Source: Paenibacillus ferrarius (GTDB lineage: Bacteria > Bacillota > Bacilli > Paenibacillales > NBRC-103111). Taken from it: 64,000 nt of DNA. Made by a program: the position numbers and the translations under genes. The stretch covers positions 78,883 to 142,882 of the forward strand of contig NZ_MBTG01000019.1 of NCBI RefSeq assembly GCF_002027705.1. Reading direction: 5' to 3'. Of the stretch, positions 8,736 through 16,284 are shown piece by piece. Each line of letters starts with the position of its first letter. Position 1 is the stretch's first letter. The notes below the pieces were generated by a model. It was not told the origin of the DNA and searched no databases. It was given only the letters and a program-made list of their open reading frames with translations.

Positions 8736-8785
8736 ATTATAACAAACGTTTGTTCGTTAATAAATAGCGAATATATGATATTGTT
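8736..8785 (-). promoter_or_regulatory. Methyltransferase promoter with palindromic operator
   Basis: On the minus strand a TATAAT lies at 8736-8741 and a weak TTTATT sits 17 bases upstream. Filling the spacer is the perfect 14-base dyad AACAAACGTTTGTT (8741-8754). An imperfect dyad (TTCG...GCGAA) lies next to it. A dyad between -35 and -10 is a usual repressor site, so the methyltransferase or the C-like protein may regulate here (inference). Confidence 0.55.
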
Positions 8786-8997
8786 TATTATATATCAGTG
8801 TAGGGGTATTTGTAAGATGTATCATTTTTCTAAAAAATGGTTACTACTTAAAGTTAAAATGAAAATTATCCGAGAGAACATGCATGTGTTACTAGAATCT
8901 TATCCAGATAGGAGTTTATTGGGTAATTAAATGTAGGCTACTAGAGGTAGATAAAAATTATTTAATATCACAATTTCTGAAATTAATAGATTATTGT
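8755..8997. other. Intergenic stretch without a supported gene
   Basis: AT-rich sequence between the methyltransferase promoter and an orphan + strand terminator. It contains a short open frame (an ATG at 8860 giving 23 codons, MKIIRENMHVLLESYPDRSL and three more residues), but no good ribosome binding site precedes it and it has no recognised family. A gene remnant or a small RNA is possible. Confidence 0.3.
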
Positions 8998-9028
8998 AGC
9001 TCCTTATAATTATAAGGGGCTTTTTCTA
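8998..9028 (+). terminator. Orphan terminator
   Basis: A perfect 16-base dyad CCTTATAATTATAAGG is extended by AGC/GCT and followed by TTTTT. No gene on the + strand ends upstream within 1.8 kb, so it may end an unannotated transcript. Confidence 0.75.
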
Positions 9029-9154
9029 CTGTATAACCTCTAGTTATTCAGTTATTTAGAATTAAAGGGAAAATCAGGAATATTGTCGAATATTGTATTG
9101 TTTTTATTGAAGTTTTGAGTCTTTATAATAATACTCTTTAAAGGTGGTTCTGCA

Positions 9155-9814
9155 ATGGCAAGAACGTATTACGCGGAAGGAAGACAAGTAGCCTATATAA
9201 TACGAGGATTAAGCGTTCTTACGGGTCTTTCAATCTTCTATTTCACTAGTTTAAAAGAAATCTGGTGGATGTTTTTTGTGATTATTTTTTCTTCTGTTCT
9301 GGTCGGTGAAATATTTGGTGCCCGATGGACGAAGAAAAGAAGAGCAGATAAGAAGGCTAGAAAGCAACAAAGAACTACGTCTCCTGTGAAGAGCTCTCCT
9401 AGCAATAGTAAAAAAGTATTGTCTGATAGTGAGCTACTTAAAGTTAATATTGATTCACTTTCGGGCACAGATTTCGAGAGATTAATGATGCTTTACTATA
9501 AAGATCAGGGTTATCAGGTAGAACGTATCGGTGGATCAGGGGATCATGAGGTTGATTTGATAATCAAAGGCAAAGAAGGCTACAAAATTGCCGTGCAATG
9601 CAAAAGATGGAAGAGAGATGTGGGGAACGATATTGTTCTAAGACTAAAGGCAGGGAAACAAGTTCACGGTTGCTATGATGCTTGGATTGTTACGACTAGT
9701 AATTATACAAGAGCGGCCAAAGAAGCAGCTGAAAAGCTTAATATCAAATTGATTAACGGTTTAATGTTGGAGGACAAATTAAAACGATGGAAAGCCCAAA
9801 AGGGTATATCTTAA
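9155..9814 (+). CDS. Membrane-anchored Mrr-like restriction endonuclease domain protein
   Basis: 219 residues. Two membrane helices (about residues 11-30 and 35-50) are followed by a basic linker (RWTKKRRADKKARKQQR). A C-terminal Mrr_cat PD-(D/E)XK domain (about 105-215) carries the core FERLMMLYYKDQGYQVERIG, GSGDHEVDLII and AVQCKRW. The metal-binding Asp and the QCK catalytic pair are intact. Mrr-like enzymes cut modified or foreign DNA; the membrane form is widespread in Bacillota and its trigger is unknown. The position beside a C5 methyltransferase suggests a part in the same defence island. The start follows AAAGGTGG. Confidence 0.85.
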   Translation: MARTYYAEGRQVAYIIRGLSVLTGLSIFYFTSLKEIWWMFFVIIFSSVLVGEIFGARWTKKRRADKKARKQQRTTSPVKSSPSNSKKVLSDSELLKVNIDSLSGTDFERLMMLYYKDQGYQVERIGGSGDHEVDLIIKGKEGYKIAVQCKRWKRDVGNDIVLRLKAGKQVHGCYDAWIVTTSNYTRAAKEAAEKLNIKLINGLMLEDKLKRWKAQKGIS

Positions 9815-9840
9815 AAACTTGAATGAAGAGAGATGACAGT

Positions 9841-10239
9841 ATGAAAAGTAAGAAGCTCACGATTTCAACTTTTTTAGCCAGCGCTTTGGGACTGATTGTA
9901 ATACTTAAAGCATTTATATATGTGCTTAAACATTTTGTGTTTCAAACCACTGGAGAAAATAGTTTGAAGGTCGATGAATCTGATTTAAATATTGCGTTTG
10001 TCGTAGTTGTCGTATTGCTGTTGATTAGGATTAGTTATGTTATTGTGAAACATAGAATTGTAAGAGCTAATCAAGTACAATACCCCAAAGCAATAGTTGA
10101 AGATACAGTAGAATCATTTGATTGTGCTGAATGTGGCAAAAGAGTCAGTGAAAAGGTTAGGGATTACTGCTTGGAACGTCCAAATAAGTTTGGAGGACAA
10201 GTTTACTGCTATGACCATCAGAAAACGATTAAGTTATAA
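9841..10239 (+). CDS. Two-helix membrane protein with C-terminal zinc-ribbon-like segment
   Basis: 132 residues from the ATG behind GAGAG; an in-frame ATG 18 bases earlier is possible. Two hydrophobic segments (about 9-33 and 50-70) are followed by a cytoplasmic tail with FDCAECGKRV, then DYCLERPNKFGG and YCYDH. This gives three Cys plus one Cys/His pair, which could bind one zinc. No family is recognised. It starts 26 bases after the Mrr-like gene and is surely co-transcribed with it, so it may be a partner of that nuclease (inference). Confidence 0.7.
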   Translation: MKSKKLTISTFLASALGLIVILKAFIYVLKHFVFQTTGENSLKVDESDLNIAFVVVVVLLLIRISYVIVKHRIVRANQVQYPKAIVEDTVESFDCAECGKRVSEKVRDYCLERPNKFGGQVYCYDHQKTIKL

Positions 10240-10356
10240 AACCAAAAGAGCGACCTCGAGAACCAATTTGATGTCTAATTGCAAAATTGGCAAGGCATAA
10301 TTTATAGATGGGCGGGTAATATGTTGGTTGGACGAAAAATAAAAATGCTTAAATAA

Positions 10357-10390
10357 AAATAAACGACATCTATTCAGATGTCGTTTATTT
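10357..10390 (-). terminator. Terminator of the minus-strand XRE gene
   Basis: AAATAAACGACATCT and its perfect complement flank a four-base loop (10372-10375). The stop codon of the XRE gene lies in the stem, and the minus strand runs into T-rich sequence. Confidence 0.8.
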
Positions 10391-10726
10391 CCTCCTATTC
10401 AAACCCTTCCGATAAGCCTCAACAGCAGCCTGTGCCGCGGCACGGGCAATTTCCAGTTCTTCCTCCGTGTATTGATCAGCGCCTTGGAGTAAGGAACGGC
10501 CGACAGTAGATTGTTCTTGATCAGTCGCTCGCCCCAGTAAATAATCGACACTTACCTCGAAGTAATCGGCGATTTTCTCCATAATTTCAATGTCTGGTTT
10601 TCGTGCTCCGTTTTCATAACCAGATATCGTGGACTCTGCCAAATTGAATTTAGATCCTAACTCTTTCATGGTTAGACCAGTTTTCTTTCTAAGACTTCTT
10701 AGTCTTGTTCCGAACATATTCATCAC
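10385..10726 (-). CDS. XRE-family repressor, phage/ICE CI-like
   Basis: 113 residues from ATG (10726 on the minus strand; the frame begins MMNMFGTRLR, so a start two codons later is possible). The HTH (about 8-62) reads LRKKTGLTMKELGSKFNLAE, then STISGYENGARKPD. The FEVSVDYLLGR end of this domain is typical of CI-like repressors of mobile elements. The short C-terminal tail (about 45 residues) is helical and charged. It faces a second XRE gene; both promoters hold operator-like dyads, forming a small switch. No integrase or phage genes are nearby. Confidence 0.88.
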   Translation of the reverse strand: MMNMFGTRLRSLRKKTGLTMKELGSKFNLAESTISGYENGARKPDIEIMEKIADYFEVSVDYLLGRATDQEQSTVGRSLLQGADQYTEEELEIARAAAQAAVEAYRKGLNRRK

Positions 10727-10733
10727 CTAATTA

Positions 10734-10848
10734 GATTATACTTTGCACAATGCGCAATGTGAATTTATTTACCCTTAACTTCACGATATGCATTGACACT
10801 TCGCAATATGCATTGTAAAATCAAAATATAACTATGCGTATTGCATAG
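10734..10848. promoter_or_regulatory. Divergent XRE promoters with operators in both spacers
   Basis: Minus strand: TATAAT (10734-10739) with TTCACA 17 bases upstream; the spacer holds CACAATGCGCAATGTG (10746-10761, 7 of 8 pairs matched). Plus strand: TTGACA (10793-10798), a 17-base spacer and TAAAAT (10816-10821); the spacer holds CGCAATATGCATTG (10802-10815). A third dyad, CTATGC-5-GCATAG, lies at 10832-10848 and a TATGCATTG half-site at 10787. This arrangement is typical of a CI/Cro-type bistable switch. Confidence 0.75.
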
Positions 10849-10873
10849 TTCGTAGGAATTCTGGAGGTGCTAA

Positions 10874-11104
10874 ATGAATAGTTTAGTGAAAACAGCTAGG
10901 ATATCTTCTCAGTTATCCATAGAGGATGCTGCAAGAAAGCTCAATATCTCTGCGGGATATCTATCTCAAATTGAAAATGGACATAGGCAGATTAGCTCAA
11001 CTCGTGCTGAAGAGATTGCCAATTTATACAGAAAAAATAAGGATGATATTTTTTTACCTAGTCGCTATGCGATTCGCGAAGTTAATGGGCAAACTACTGC
11101 GTAG
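10874..11104 (+). CDS. XRE-family regulator (Cro-like partner)
   Basis: 76 residues after GGAGG. The HTH (about 8-62) reads LSIEDAARKLNISAGYLSQI, then ENGHRQISS, followed by a short tail with DDIFLPSRYAIRE. This is the size of Cro-like or excisionase-type regulators. It diverges from the XRE repressor at 10385 and is driven by a near-consensus promoter with an operator in its spacer. Downstream small genes may belong to its transcript, since no terminator lies between it and 11203. Confidence 0.85.
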   Translation: MNSLVKTARISSQLSIEDAARKLNISAGYLSQIENGHRQISSTRAEEIANLYRKNKDDIFLPSRYAIREVNGQTTA

Positions 11105-11202
11105 AGATTAAAGAATGATAAAAACAAAATTTTAGCCAGTCGGTGTGTCCAACCATTCTACTTATTTAGTCGTAGTTTTGCCTATCATCGGAGGTGAGCC
11201 AC

Positions 11203-11460
11203 ATGAACGATATCCTTGCCAAATACAATGAAACCATTAAAGAAGAACAAATACTCCTTCAAAGAATCAACGTGTGCAAAGAATTCATAGACATTATCCT
11301 AACCTACATCTCCGAGAAGGCAGATTCTATTCACATGCTTACAGCAGAGGATATTATTACTTCGGTTCATACCATAGGTCAGGATTTGGATACGGAATTA
11401 CTCCATTTGAGGCTGGAGAAGGGGATTTTGGATAATAAGCTCAAAGGAGTAATGGATTAA
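11203..11460 (+). CDS. Small hypothetical helical protein
   Basis: 85 residues from ATG 11203, seven bases after GGAGGTG; a GTG nine bases earlier overlaps that site and is rejected. The sequence (MNDILAKYNETIKEEQILLQ, later AEDIITSVHTIGQDLDTELL) is predicted to be helical and coiled-coil-like, with no membrane segment. No family is recognised. It lies 98 bases after the Cro-like gene and ends at a terminator. Confidence 0.7.
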   Translation: MNDILAKYNETIKEEQILLQRINVCKEFIDIILTYISEKADSIHMLTAEDIITSVHTIGQDLDTELLHLRLEKGILDNKLKGVMD

Positions 11461-11471
11461 CAGGATCTTCA

Positions 11472-11500
11472 CAACCTCTCAAGATGGGAGGTTTTTTTCT
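11472..11500 (+). terminator. Terminator, copy 1 of a repeated form
   Basis: AACCTCTC-AAGAT-GGGAGGTT with T7 after. The segment TTAACAGGATCTTCACAACC in front and the hairpin recur nearly unchanged near 12340-12386. Confidence 0.85.
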
Positions 11501-11664
11501 TTTTCACCGATTTCGTCAAATTTATTTAATAGAACAGATATTATGCGTAGCTCATAAAGAAGGGTTTTTCATAGTGATAAAAGAAGGATTATGTTAAGGT
11601 ATCTAGCACCGCGGTTATTAAATGGTACTGAATTTAGAATGGAGGAATAATCGCGTTTCGCAGA

Positions 11665-12072
11665 AAACTATTCCTCAGAGAATCAGATCGAGAACGAATT
11701 GATAGCGGCAATGCTGCAATCAAGGGCCTCCTTATACGAGGTCATACACGTCGATAAGACGGAAGGGTGCTTATGCTAAATGACATTTTGAGTGACTCAG
11801 ACGAGCCTATTAAAATCATTGACATTAGTTTAAGCAATAACACAATAAGCAGTCCCCTGATCTACACACGAGTGCTCGATCTTGAGGGATTTAGCATGAC
11901 ATCTGGTTTAGGATTTGTTTTTTCCATTGATCATAAAGATTATATTTTGAATCGAAGCCGGAAAATGCTTAAGAAACTGAAAAGCGGCGATACGTCGCTA
12001 GACAACTTTGTCACCTATTTTCATTTGAATCGTTCGGACGGGATTTTAACGAGGTTTGAGACTGTTAAGTGA
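11665..12072 (+). pseudogene. Hypothetical gene with a frameshift near 11770
   Basis: The intact ORF is 99 codons from ATG 11773 (MLNDILSDSDEPIKIIDISL onwards, with DLEGFSMTSGLGFVFSIDHK), preceded by GGAAGG. The preceding frame, however, reads without a start through IENELIAAMLQSRASLYEVI and HVDKTEGCLC to TAA at 11770-11776. The join of the two frames gives one smooth small-domain sequence. A frameshift or an abandoned 5' half is therefore likely, and the downstream ORF may still be translated. No family name can be given. Only 99 residues remain in the intact frame. Confidence 0.5.
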
Positions 12073-12137
12073 GGCCATGAGCAGATGAAACATCTGGGAG
12101 TGTCTTGACTCTCCTTGGTGTATGGGAGGAAACTAAT

Positions 12138-12317
12138 TTGAAAGTATATGTCTACTGCAATAAATGTGAATATAAAACTAAAGAGCATGACGAAATGCTC
12201 ATGGCGATAGTAGAGGCCCTTCAGCATGGCGCAGTATACACTTATAAGCATAATAACGATAGATGCCCCCTATGCAAGGCTAAAAATTCATTAAAGCAAT
12301 CAAAACAGTTGTTGTAA
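12138..12317 (+). CDS. Small CxxC zinc-binding-like protein
   Basis: 59 residues from a TTG start seven bases after GGGAGGA. Two CxxC pairs, YCNKC at residues 6-9 and CPLC near 45, with a helix between them (EMLMAIVEALQHG), suggest a rubredoxin-like zinc ribbon. No family is recognised. It begins 65 bases after the preceding ORF and is followed by a terminator 44 bases later. Confidence 0.6.
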   Translation: MKVYVYCNKCEYKTKEHDEMLMAIVEALQHGAVYTYKHNNDRCPLCKAKNSLKQSKQLL

Positions 12318-12359
12318 GATAGCGCAGCGATTCAATCACGAGATTAACAGAGTTTTCAC

Positions 12360-12386
12360 AGCCTCTCAAGATGAGAGGTTTTTTGT
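12360..12386 (+). terminator. Terminator, copy 2 of a repeated form
   Basis: CCTCTC-AAGAT-GAGAGG with T6. It shares its loop, stem core and leading bases with the terminator at 11472, so the two bracket 0.85 kb as direct repeats. Confidence 0.85.
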
Positions 12387-12536
12387 TTTTTTGCTGAACA
12401 GAAAACGCCCCAATGATACTTTCAAAATCACCTTTAGTATGCTAACGTAGAAAAGAGGTCATTGTCTATGCAGGGAATCTATGTATTCGCATCGGGTAGA
12501 TGAGATCCCAAATTAAATAATTTTTGAGGTGACATC

Positions 12537-13673
12537 ATGAGAAATGTACTCGCTATTATGTTGTTAGGTTCTCTTCTTGCTATAAGTGGAACATTGGGCT
12601 ACAAACTGTATGAGAAAATCACGGACAAGCCTGCCTACGTAAAGTCTGAACCATCGTCCTCCACACCTCCTGGTCAGAACGCTTCAACTGTCCTTGTCAA
12701 TGAACCAGTGCCGGGCAGCACCTCCAAGGCTGGAGAGAATGGGGCAGCAACTGCCAGCATACCAGCGGCCACATCATCAGTGCCTGCCAAAGCGGATAAG
12801 CCTGGCGCTGCTGTGAAAGAAACGACGATCAAAATGTCTGATATAACATACAAATACATAGGTGAGGTAGTTAATGGCGTGGCGCATGGACAAGGGGCAG
12901 CTTATTACCCGAACGGACAAAAGCGTTATGAAGGTGAATTCGTGAATGGGAAAATCAATCTGGTCGGCAAAACATTTTTCAAAGACGGGAAACTGCGCTC
13001 AGAAGGAAAAAGGGTCAATGGAGTCATTCAGGACATAGGTTACAACGAGGATGGCAGCTTGTATTCAGAAATGACACGTCCAGAGAATAATAAATTGGGG
13101 GATGCCAAAATTTATGCTCCCGAAGGTTATCTACAATACGCTGGGCAGGTTACGCCAGATTCGGTCGTTCCTGAAGGAACAGGAATTGAATACCATGCGA
13201 ATGGAAAAACAAGGTATACGGGCACGTTCAAGAACGGTGCATACAACGGAACGGGTACATTTATTTCCGACGATGAGCGGGATAAGTATGTAGGTCAGTT
13301 CACCTCTGGCGTCATGTCAGGGAAAGGCAAGTTCTATGAATACGGAACGCTTTATTATGATGGAGAGCATCAGGATGGTATTTACGAGGGGAAAGGCAAA
13401 TTTTATATGAATGGCGCGATTGCCTACGACGGGGATTTCGTGAATGGAAATGCCAACGGAACCGGCAAGATGTACGATAATGGCAAGCTTGTGTATGATG
13501 GAGAAGTTGTAGAAAATATACCAACGGGCAACGGAACAAGCTACTTGGGAGGTACCGACCTGAAGATCAGCATCACGATACGGAATCCTGGCGTACAGCG
13601 GTCCTCCGGAGTATCTTCCTTTAACATGCCTCAGGGAGTCCGTATTCCGACAAAGGGTGATATATTGAAGTAA
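12537..13673 (+). CDS. Exported or membrane-anchored MORN-repeat protein (YwqK-like)
   Basis: 378 residues. An N-terminal hydrophobic segment (about 5-22, NVLAIMLLGSLLAISGTLGY) is a signal anchor. A Ser/Thr/Pro/Ala-rich linker (30-95) leads into eight or so MORN-type repeats (about 100-340), with units such as GEVVNGVAHGQGAAYYPNGQ, YDGEHQDGIYEGKGKFY and YDGDFVNGNANGTGKMYDNG. MORN repeats form beta hairpin stacks used in binding membranes or partners; the role here is unknown. The gene stands alone with its own terminator at 13719. Confidence 0.85.
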   Translation: MRNVLAIMLLGSLLAISGTLGYKLYEKITDKPAYVKSEPSSSTPPGQNASTVLVNEPVPGSTSKAGENGAATASIPAATSSVPAKADKPGAAVKETTIKMSDITYKYIGEVVNGVAHGQGAAYYPNGQKRYEGEFVNGKINLVGKTFFKDGKLRSEGKRVNGVIQDIGYNEDGSLYSEMTRPENNKLGDAKIYAPEGYLQYAGQVTPDSVVPEGTGIEYHANGKTRYTGTFKNGAYNGTGTFISDDERDKYVGQFTSGVMSGKGKFYEYGTLYYDGEHQDGIYEGKGKFYMNGAIAYDGDFVNGNANGTGKMYDNGKLVYDGEVVENIPTGNGTSYLGGTDLKISITIRNPGVQRSSGVSSFNMPQGVRIPTKGDILK

Positions 13674-13718
13674 CTTTTTTAGGCGGATTGACAGGACTCG
13701 ATGGAAATTATTAAAGAC

Positions 13719-13757
13719 AAAAAGGAGATTTGCATGTATGGATGCAGTCTCCTTTTT
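13719..13757. terminator. Bidirectional terminator between MORN gene and membrane protein gene
   Basis: AAAAAGGAGA and TCTCCTTTTT arms with an inner TGCAT/ATGCA stem. A and T tracts on both sides allow it to serve both convergent genes. Confidence 0.85.
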
Positions 13758-13765
13758 ACTACTTA

Positions 13766-14104
13766 TCAAACTTTCTCACTAAAGAATCTAAATTTGGTTC
13801 CAAATAAATAAAAAATTGGTGTTAATAAGTAAAGGTTGAATACACTTGGAATCTTAGCAACCCCAAAATATAAGCACAATGGCAATGTAATAATTGCAGC
13901 AATAATGGCTAACAGTTTCTTATTCATAAGAGAGAACAAAAGACTCACAATCGAAGGCAAGATGAGCAAGCAAGTAAGTGAAATAACATGTCCTAAATTT
14001 ATCTCTTCTTGTTTGTAGGGATTGAAAAACAAAAAAATAATAGTCAGTATGATTGCATTTACTGTAGCAATGAGATTTAAATAATTGCTTATCTTATTCT
14101 TCAT
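13766..14104 (-). CDS. Small four-helix membrane protein, unknown
   Basis: 112 residues with four hydrophobic segments (about 9-28, 40-60, 63-83 and 88-105) and short charged loops. The start has GGAG upstream. No motif or family is recognised. It is monocistronic, and the terminator at 13719 lies just past its stop. Confidence 0.65.
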   Translation of the reverse strand: MKNKISNYLNLIATVNAIILTIIFLFFNPYKQEEINLGHVISLTCLLILPSIVSLLFSLMNKKLLAIIAAIITLPLCLYFGVAKIPSVFNLYLLTPIFYLFGTKFRFFSEKV

Positions 14105-14316
14105 TGTGTTTTCTCCTTAGACAAAGATGAGAATAAATCAACAACTAAATAATAACATTTATACAATGAGATATAAAATTACGGGGAAAAATGTCGAATT
14201 TTACTGAAACTTTATAGAGAATTATGTAAAACTTTATCCTTTTTTAGTGAAAATGTTGTAAGATATAGTTGACGACAATTATTTCATCGTTTTTTTATGA
14301 ATAAGGAGGACTAGAA

Positions 14317-14667
14317 ATGGAATGGTATTTGAAGGTTTTAAAAAATTACGTAGGGTTTTCGGGCAGAGCGCGACGCAAGGAATACTGGATGTTTATGCTC
14401 TTTCATTTAATCGTTGTTGTAATTCTAGCGATCTTGGAAGCAATAACTGGGCTAAAATCAGTTTTAACTATTATCTATTCTTTGGCAATCTTATTGCCAT
14501 CGCTAGCCCTCACTTTCCGGAGACTGCATGATACTGGAAGGAGCGCCTGGTGGATTTTCATTGGTTTAATCCCATTTGTCGGCTCTATTATTCTTATCGT
14601 ATTTAACTGCCAAGATAGTCAGCCCAATGAGAACCAATACGGCCCGAATCCTAAGTTATTCGGATAA
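14317..14667 (+). CDS. DUF805 family inner membrane protein
   Basis: 116 residues after AAGGAGGA. MEWYLKVLKNYVGFSGRARR, then KEYWMFMLFH, and LTFRRLHDTGRSAWWIFIGL, with a final FNCQDSQPNENQYGPNPK, is the DUF805 (YhaH/YhaI) pattern. Three or four membrane helices are present. The family function is unknown. The gene is single and is closed by a terminator with a wobble-bearing 14-bp stem. Confidence 0.92.
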   Translation: MEWYLKVLKNYVGFSGRARRKEYWMFMLFHLIVVVILAILEAITGLKSVLTIIYSLAILLPSLALTFRRLHDTGRSAWWIFIGLIPFVGSIILIVFNCQDSQPNENQYGPNPKLFG

Positions 14668-14708
14668 CGGACTATATTGCTTGGTCCATTAGGAAATATT
14701 TAATCTAT

Positions 14709-14751
14709 ACAAAAAGAGCGACCTCGAGAAATTCGATGTTGCTCTTTTTGT
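14709..14751 (+). terminator. Terminator of the DUF805 gene
   Basis: ACAAAAAGAGCGAC pairs with GTTGCTCTTTTTGT around CTCGAGAAATTCGAT. The left arm and loop start (AAAAGAGCGACCTCGAGAA) recur at 10243-10261 without the right arm. Confidence 0.85.
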
Positions 14752-15026
14752 ATCAATTATTTGCGCGCAAGCACAATTGATCAATCACTGATAATTCTTT
14801 AATAAATCTAAAAATGATGTACATGAGTATTGAAGTCCCGCTATTCGACAGATTATAAAGTTTTCTTAATAAAATCGAAGGAAAATATTCCATGATTCGA
14901 CATTTTATTTAACTTGTAATAGGTATAATAAATTATTGATCTGTAGGTTTTAATACTATCTGTCTAGATATGCCAGTTCAATTAGGTCTTTAGAATTAAA
15001 GAAAATAATAATAAAAGGGGATTAAA

Positions 15027-15812
15027 ATGTTCTGTAATTCATGTGGAAAAGAAGTTATCAATGAAAGTAAATTTTGCAATTTCTGTGGTAATAAATTAAT
15101 TGAAGATGATGTTTTGGGAAGTGATGAAAACAATGAAGTGGAAATAGTGCTTCAAACGAAAGAGCTAAATCAAGAAAAACTAGAAATTACTACGAAGAAA
15201 AGCAAAAAGAAAAAACTTATGATAGTAATTTTAATTTCTCTACTTGTCATTTTTGGCGCAGGGGGAGGTTATTGGTACTACTATAACTATCAACTCCAAC
15301 AAAAGGAGCTTAAAGCGCAGCAGCAACAAAAGCAGCTACAGGAATATAAACATAGTCTCGGCACAGCGACATTAAACATTGTTGGTTATACCGTAATTGC
15401 TGCCCAAATCTGCGATGCTTATTCAAAGGTGTGGAAGGAATCGATTGATTCCAGATACGGGATTACTACCGTTAATGGGAAAAAGGCTTATGACTTTAAT
15501 GAGGCTCTTAAATATAAGCGTGAAGAGTTAAAAAGTTCAATTACAAAGTTAGATGAAAAGAAAGAAGAAACGGATAGATTAATGCAGTCTCTGAATAATC
15601 CGCCAGCAGAGTATCAAAAAGCATATGATGTTTTAGTACAACTATATACATTGTTCACTGATTTTGTATCACAAGCAGATTCTCCAACTGGAAGTTTGCT
15701 TACATTTAATCAAAAAGTAAATCAATTATCTTCTGATATTGGCAAAAAAGTGAACGAATTTAAAATATTACTTCCTAGCTTTGATATAAATCAGTTATCA
15801 CAAGTCAAGTGA
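15027..15812 (+). CDS. Zinc-ribbon membrane protein with extracytoplasmic domain
   Basis: 261 residues. An N-terminal zinc ribbon (MFCNSCGKEVINESKFCNFC) is followed by an acidic then lysine-rich linker, one membrane helix (about 66-85, LMIVILISLLVIFGAGGGYW), a Gln-rich coiled coil (about 90-115) and a helical extracellular part of about 145 residues with no known motif. This layout is common in Bacillota (cytoplasmic zinc ribbon, outside sensor or binding domain), and the function is unknown. A terminator follows at 15912. Confidence 0.75.
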   Translation: MFCNSCGKEVINESKFCNFCGNKLIEDDVLGSDENNEVEIVLQTKELNQEKLEITTKKSKKKKLMIVILISLLVIFGAGGGYWYYYNYQLQQKELKAQQQQKQLQEYKHSLGTATLNIVGYTVIAAQICDAYSKVWKESIDSRYGITTVNGKKAYDFNEALKYKREELKSSITKLDEKKEETDRLMQSLNNPPAEYQKAYDVLVQLYTLFTDFVSQADSPTGSLLTFNQKVNQLSSDIGKKVNEFKILLPSFDINQLSQVK

Positions 15813-15911
15813 TTGAGTGAATTGTCATTACCAACGGTAATTCAATTTTGAAAGAGCTTTGTCATCCAAGAAGATGCTACAGATTTAAGCTAAGTAGTAT
15901 ATAATTGCGTG

Positions 15912-15946
15912 AAAAAAACCTGGAAATGAATTTCTAGGTTTTTTTG
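15912..15946 (+). terminator. Terminator
   Basis: AAAAAAACCT-GAAAT and ATTTC-AGGTTTTTTT arms with a two-base loop. It is usable on both strands. Confidence 0.8.
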
Positions 15947-16050
15947 GTTCCTTTACTGTTAAACTCGTTATCCTCATTAAGACAGAATGTTTGGAACTTT
16001 AAAACGTGTGGTATAATGAAAATATATAAAATTGCATTGGAGGGATAGCC

Positions 16051-16284
16051 TTGATCCCCAAAAAAATTGATTTTCAGACGGCAAGTGCAATTAAATTAAT
16101 GCTTCAAAAACTAAATATAAATAATGCCCGAGTACTTATTGATCTTGATAAGCAAACAGTTGAAGCCCAAGATGATGATTATTCTGTAGATGATCTTCTT
16201 GAGGCAGCTGGGATGTTATCTCCTGAAAGAGGCAAAGAACTACTCGACGAAGTGAAAAGATCTCGCGAGGATTGGGATTCATGA
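16051..16284 (+). CDS. Antitoxin-like protein of a broken VapBC-type pair
   Basis: 77 residues from a TTG start six bases after GGAGGG. The acidic C-terminus (YSVDDLLEAAGMLSPERGKE, then LLDEVKRSREDWDS) resembles the toxin-wrapping tails of VapB/PHD-type antitoxins. The stop codon overlaps the next ATG (ATGA), the usual coupling of antitoxin to toxin. The following frame begins like a PIN toxin but ends after 17 residues, so this is an orphan antitoxin. A DNA-binding fold is not clear from the N-terminal half. Confidence 0.7.
   Translation: MIPKKIDFQTASAIKLMLQKLNINNARVLIDLDKQTVEAQDDDYSVDDLLEAAGMLSPERGKELLDEVKRSREDWDS

Noticed and set aside
8616..8930. 104-codon + strand ORF over the methyltransferase start
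   Set aside because: Its first third is antisense to conserved methyltransferase codons; no ribosome site.
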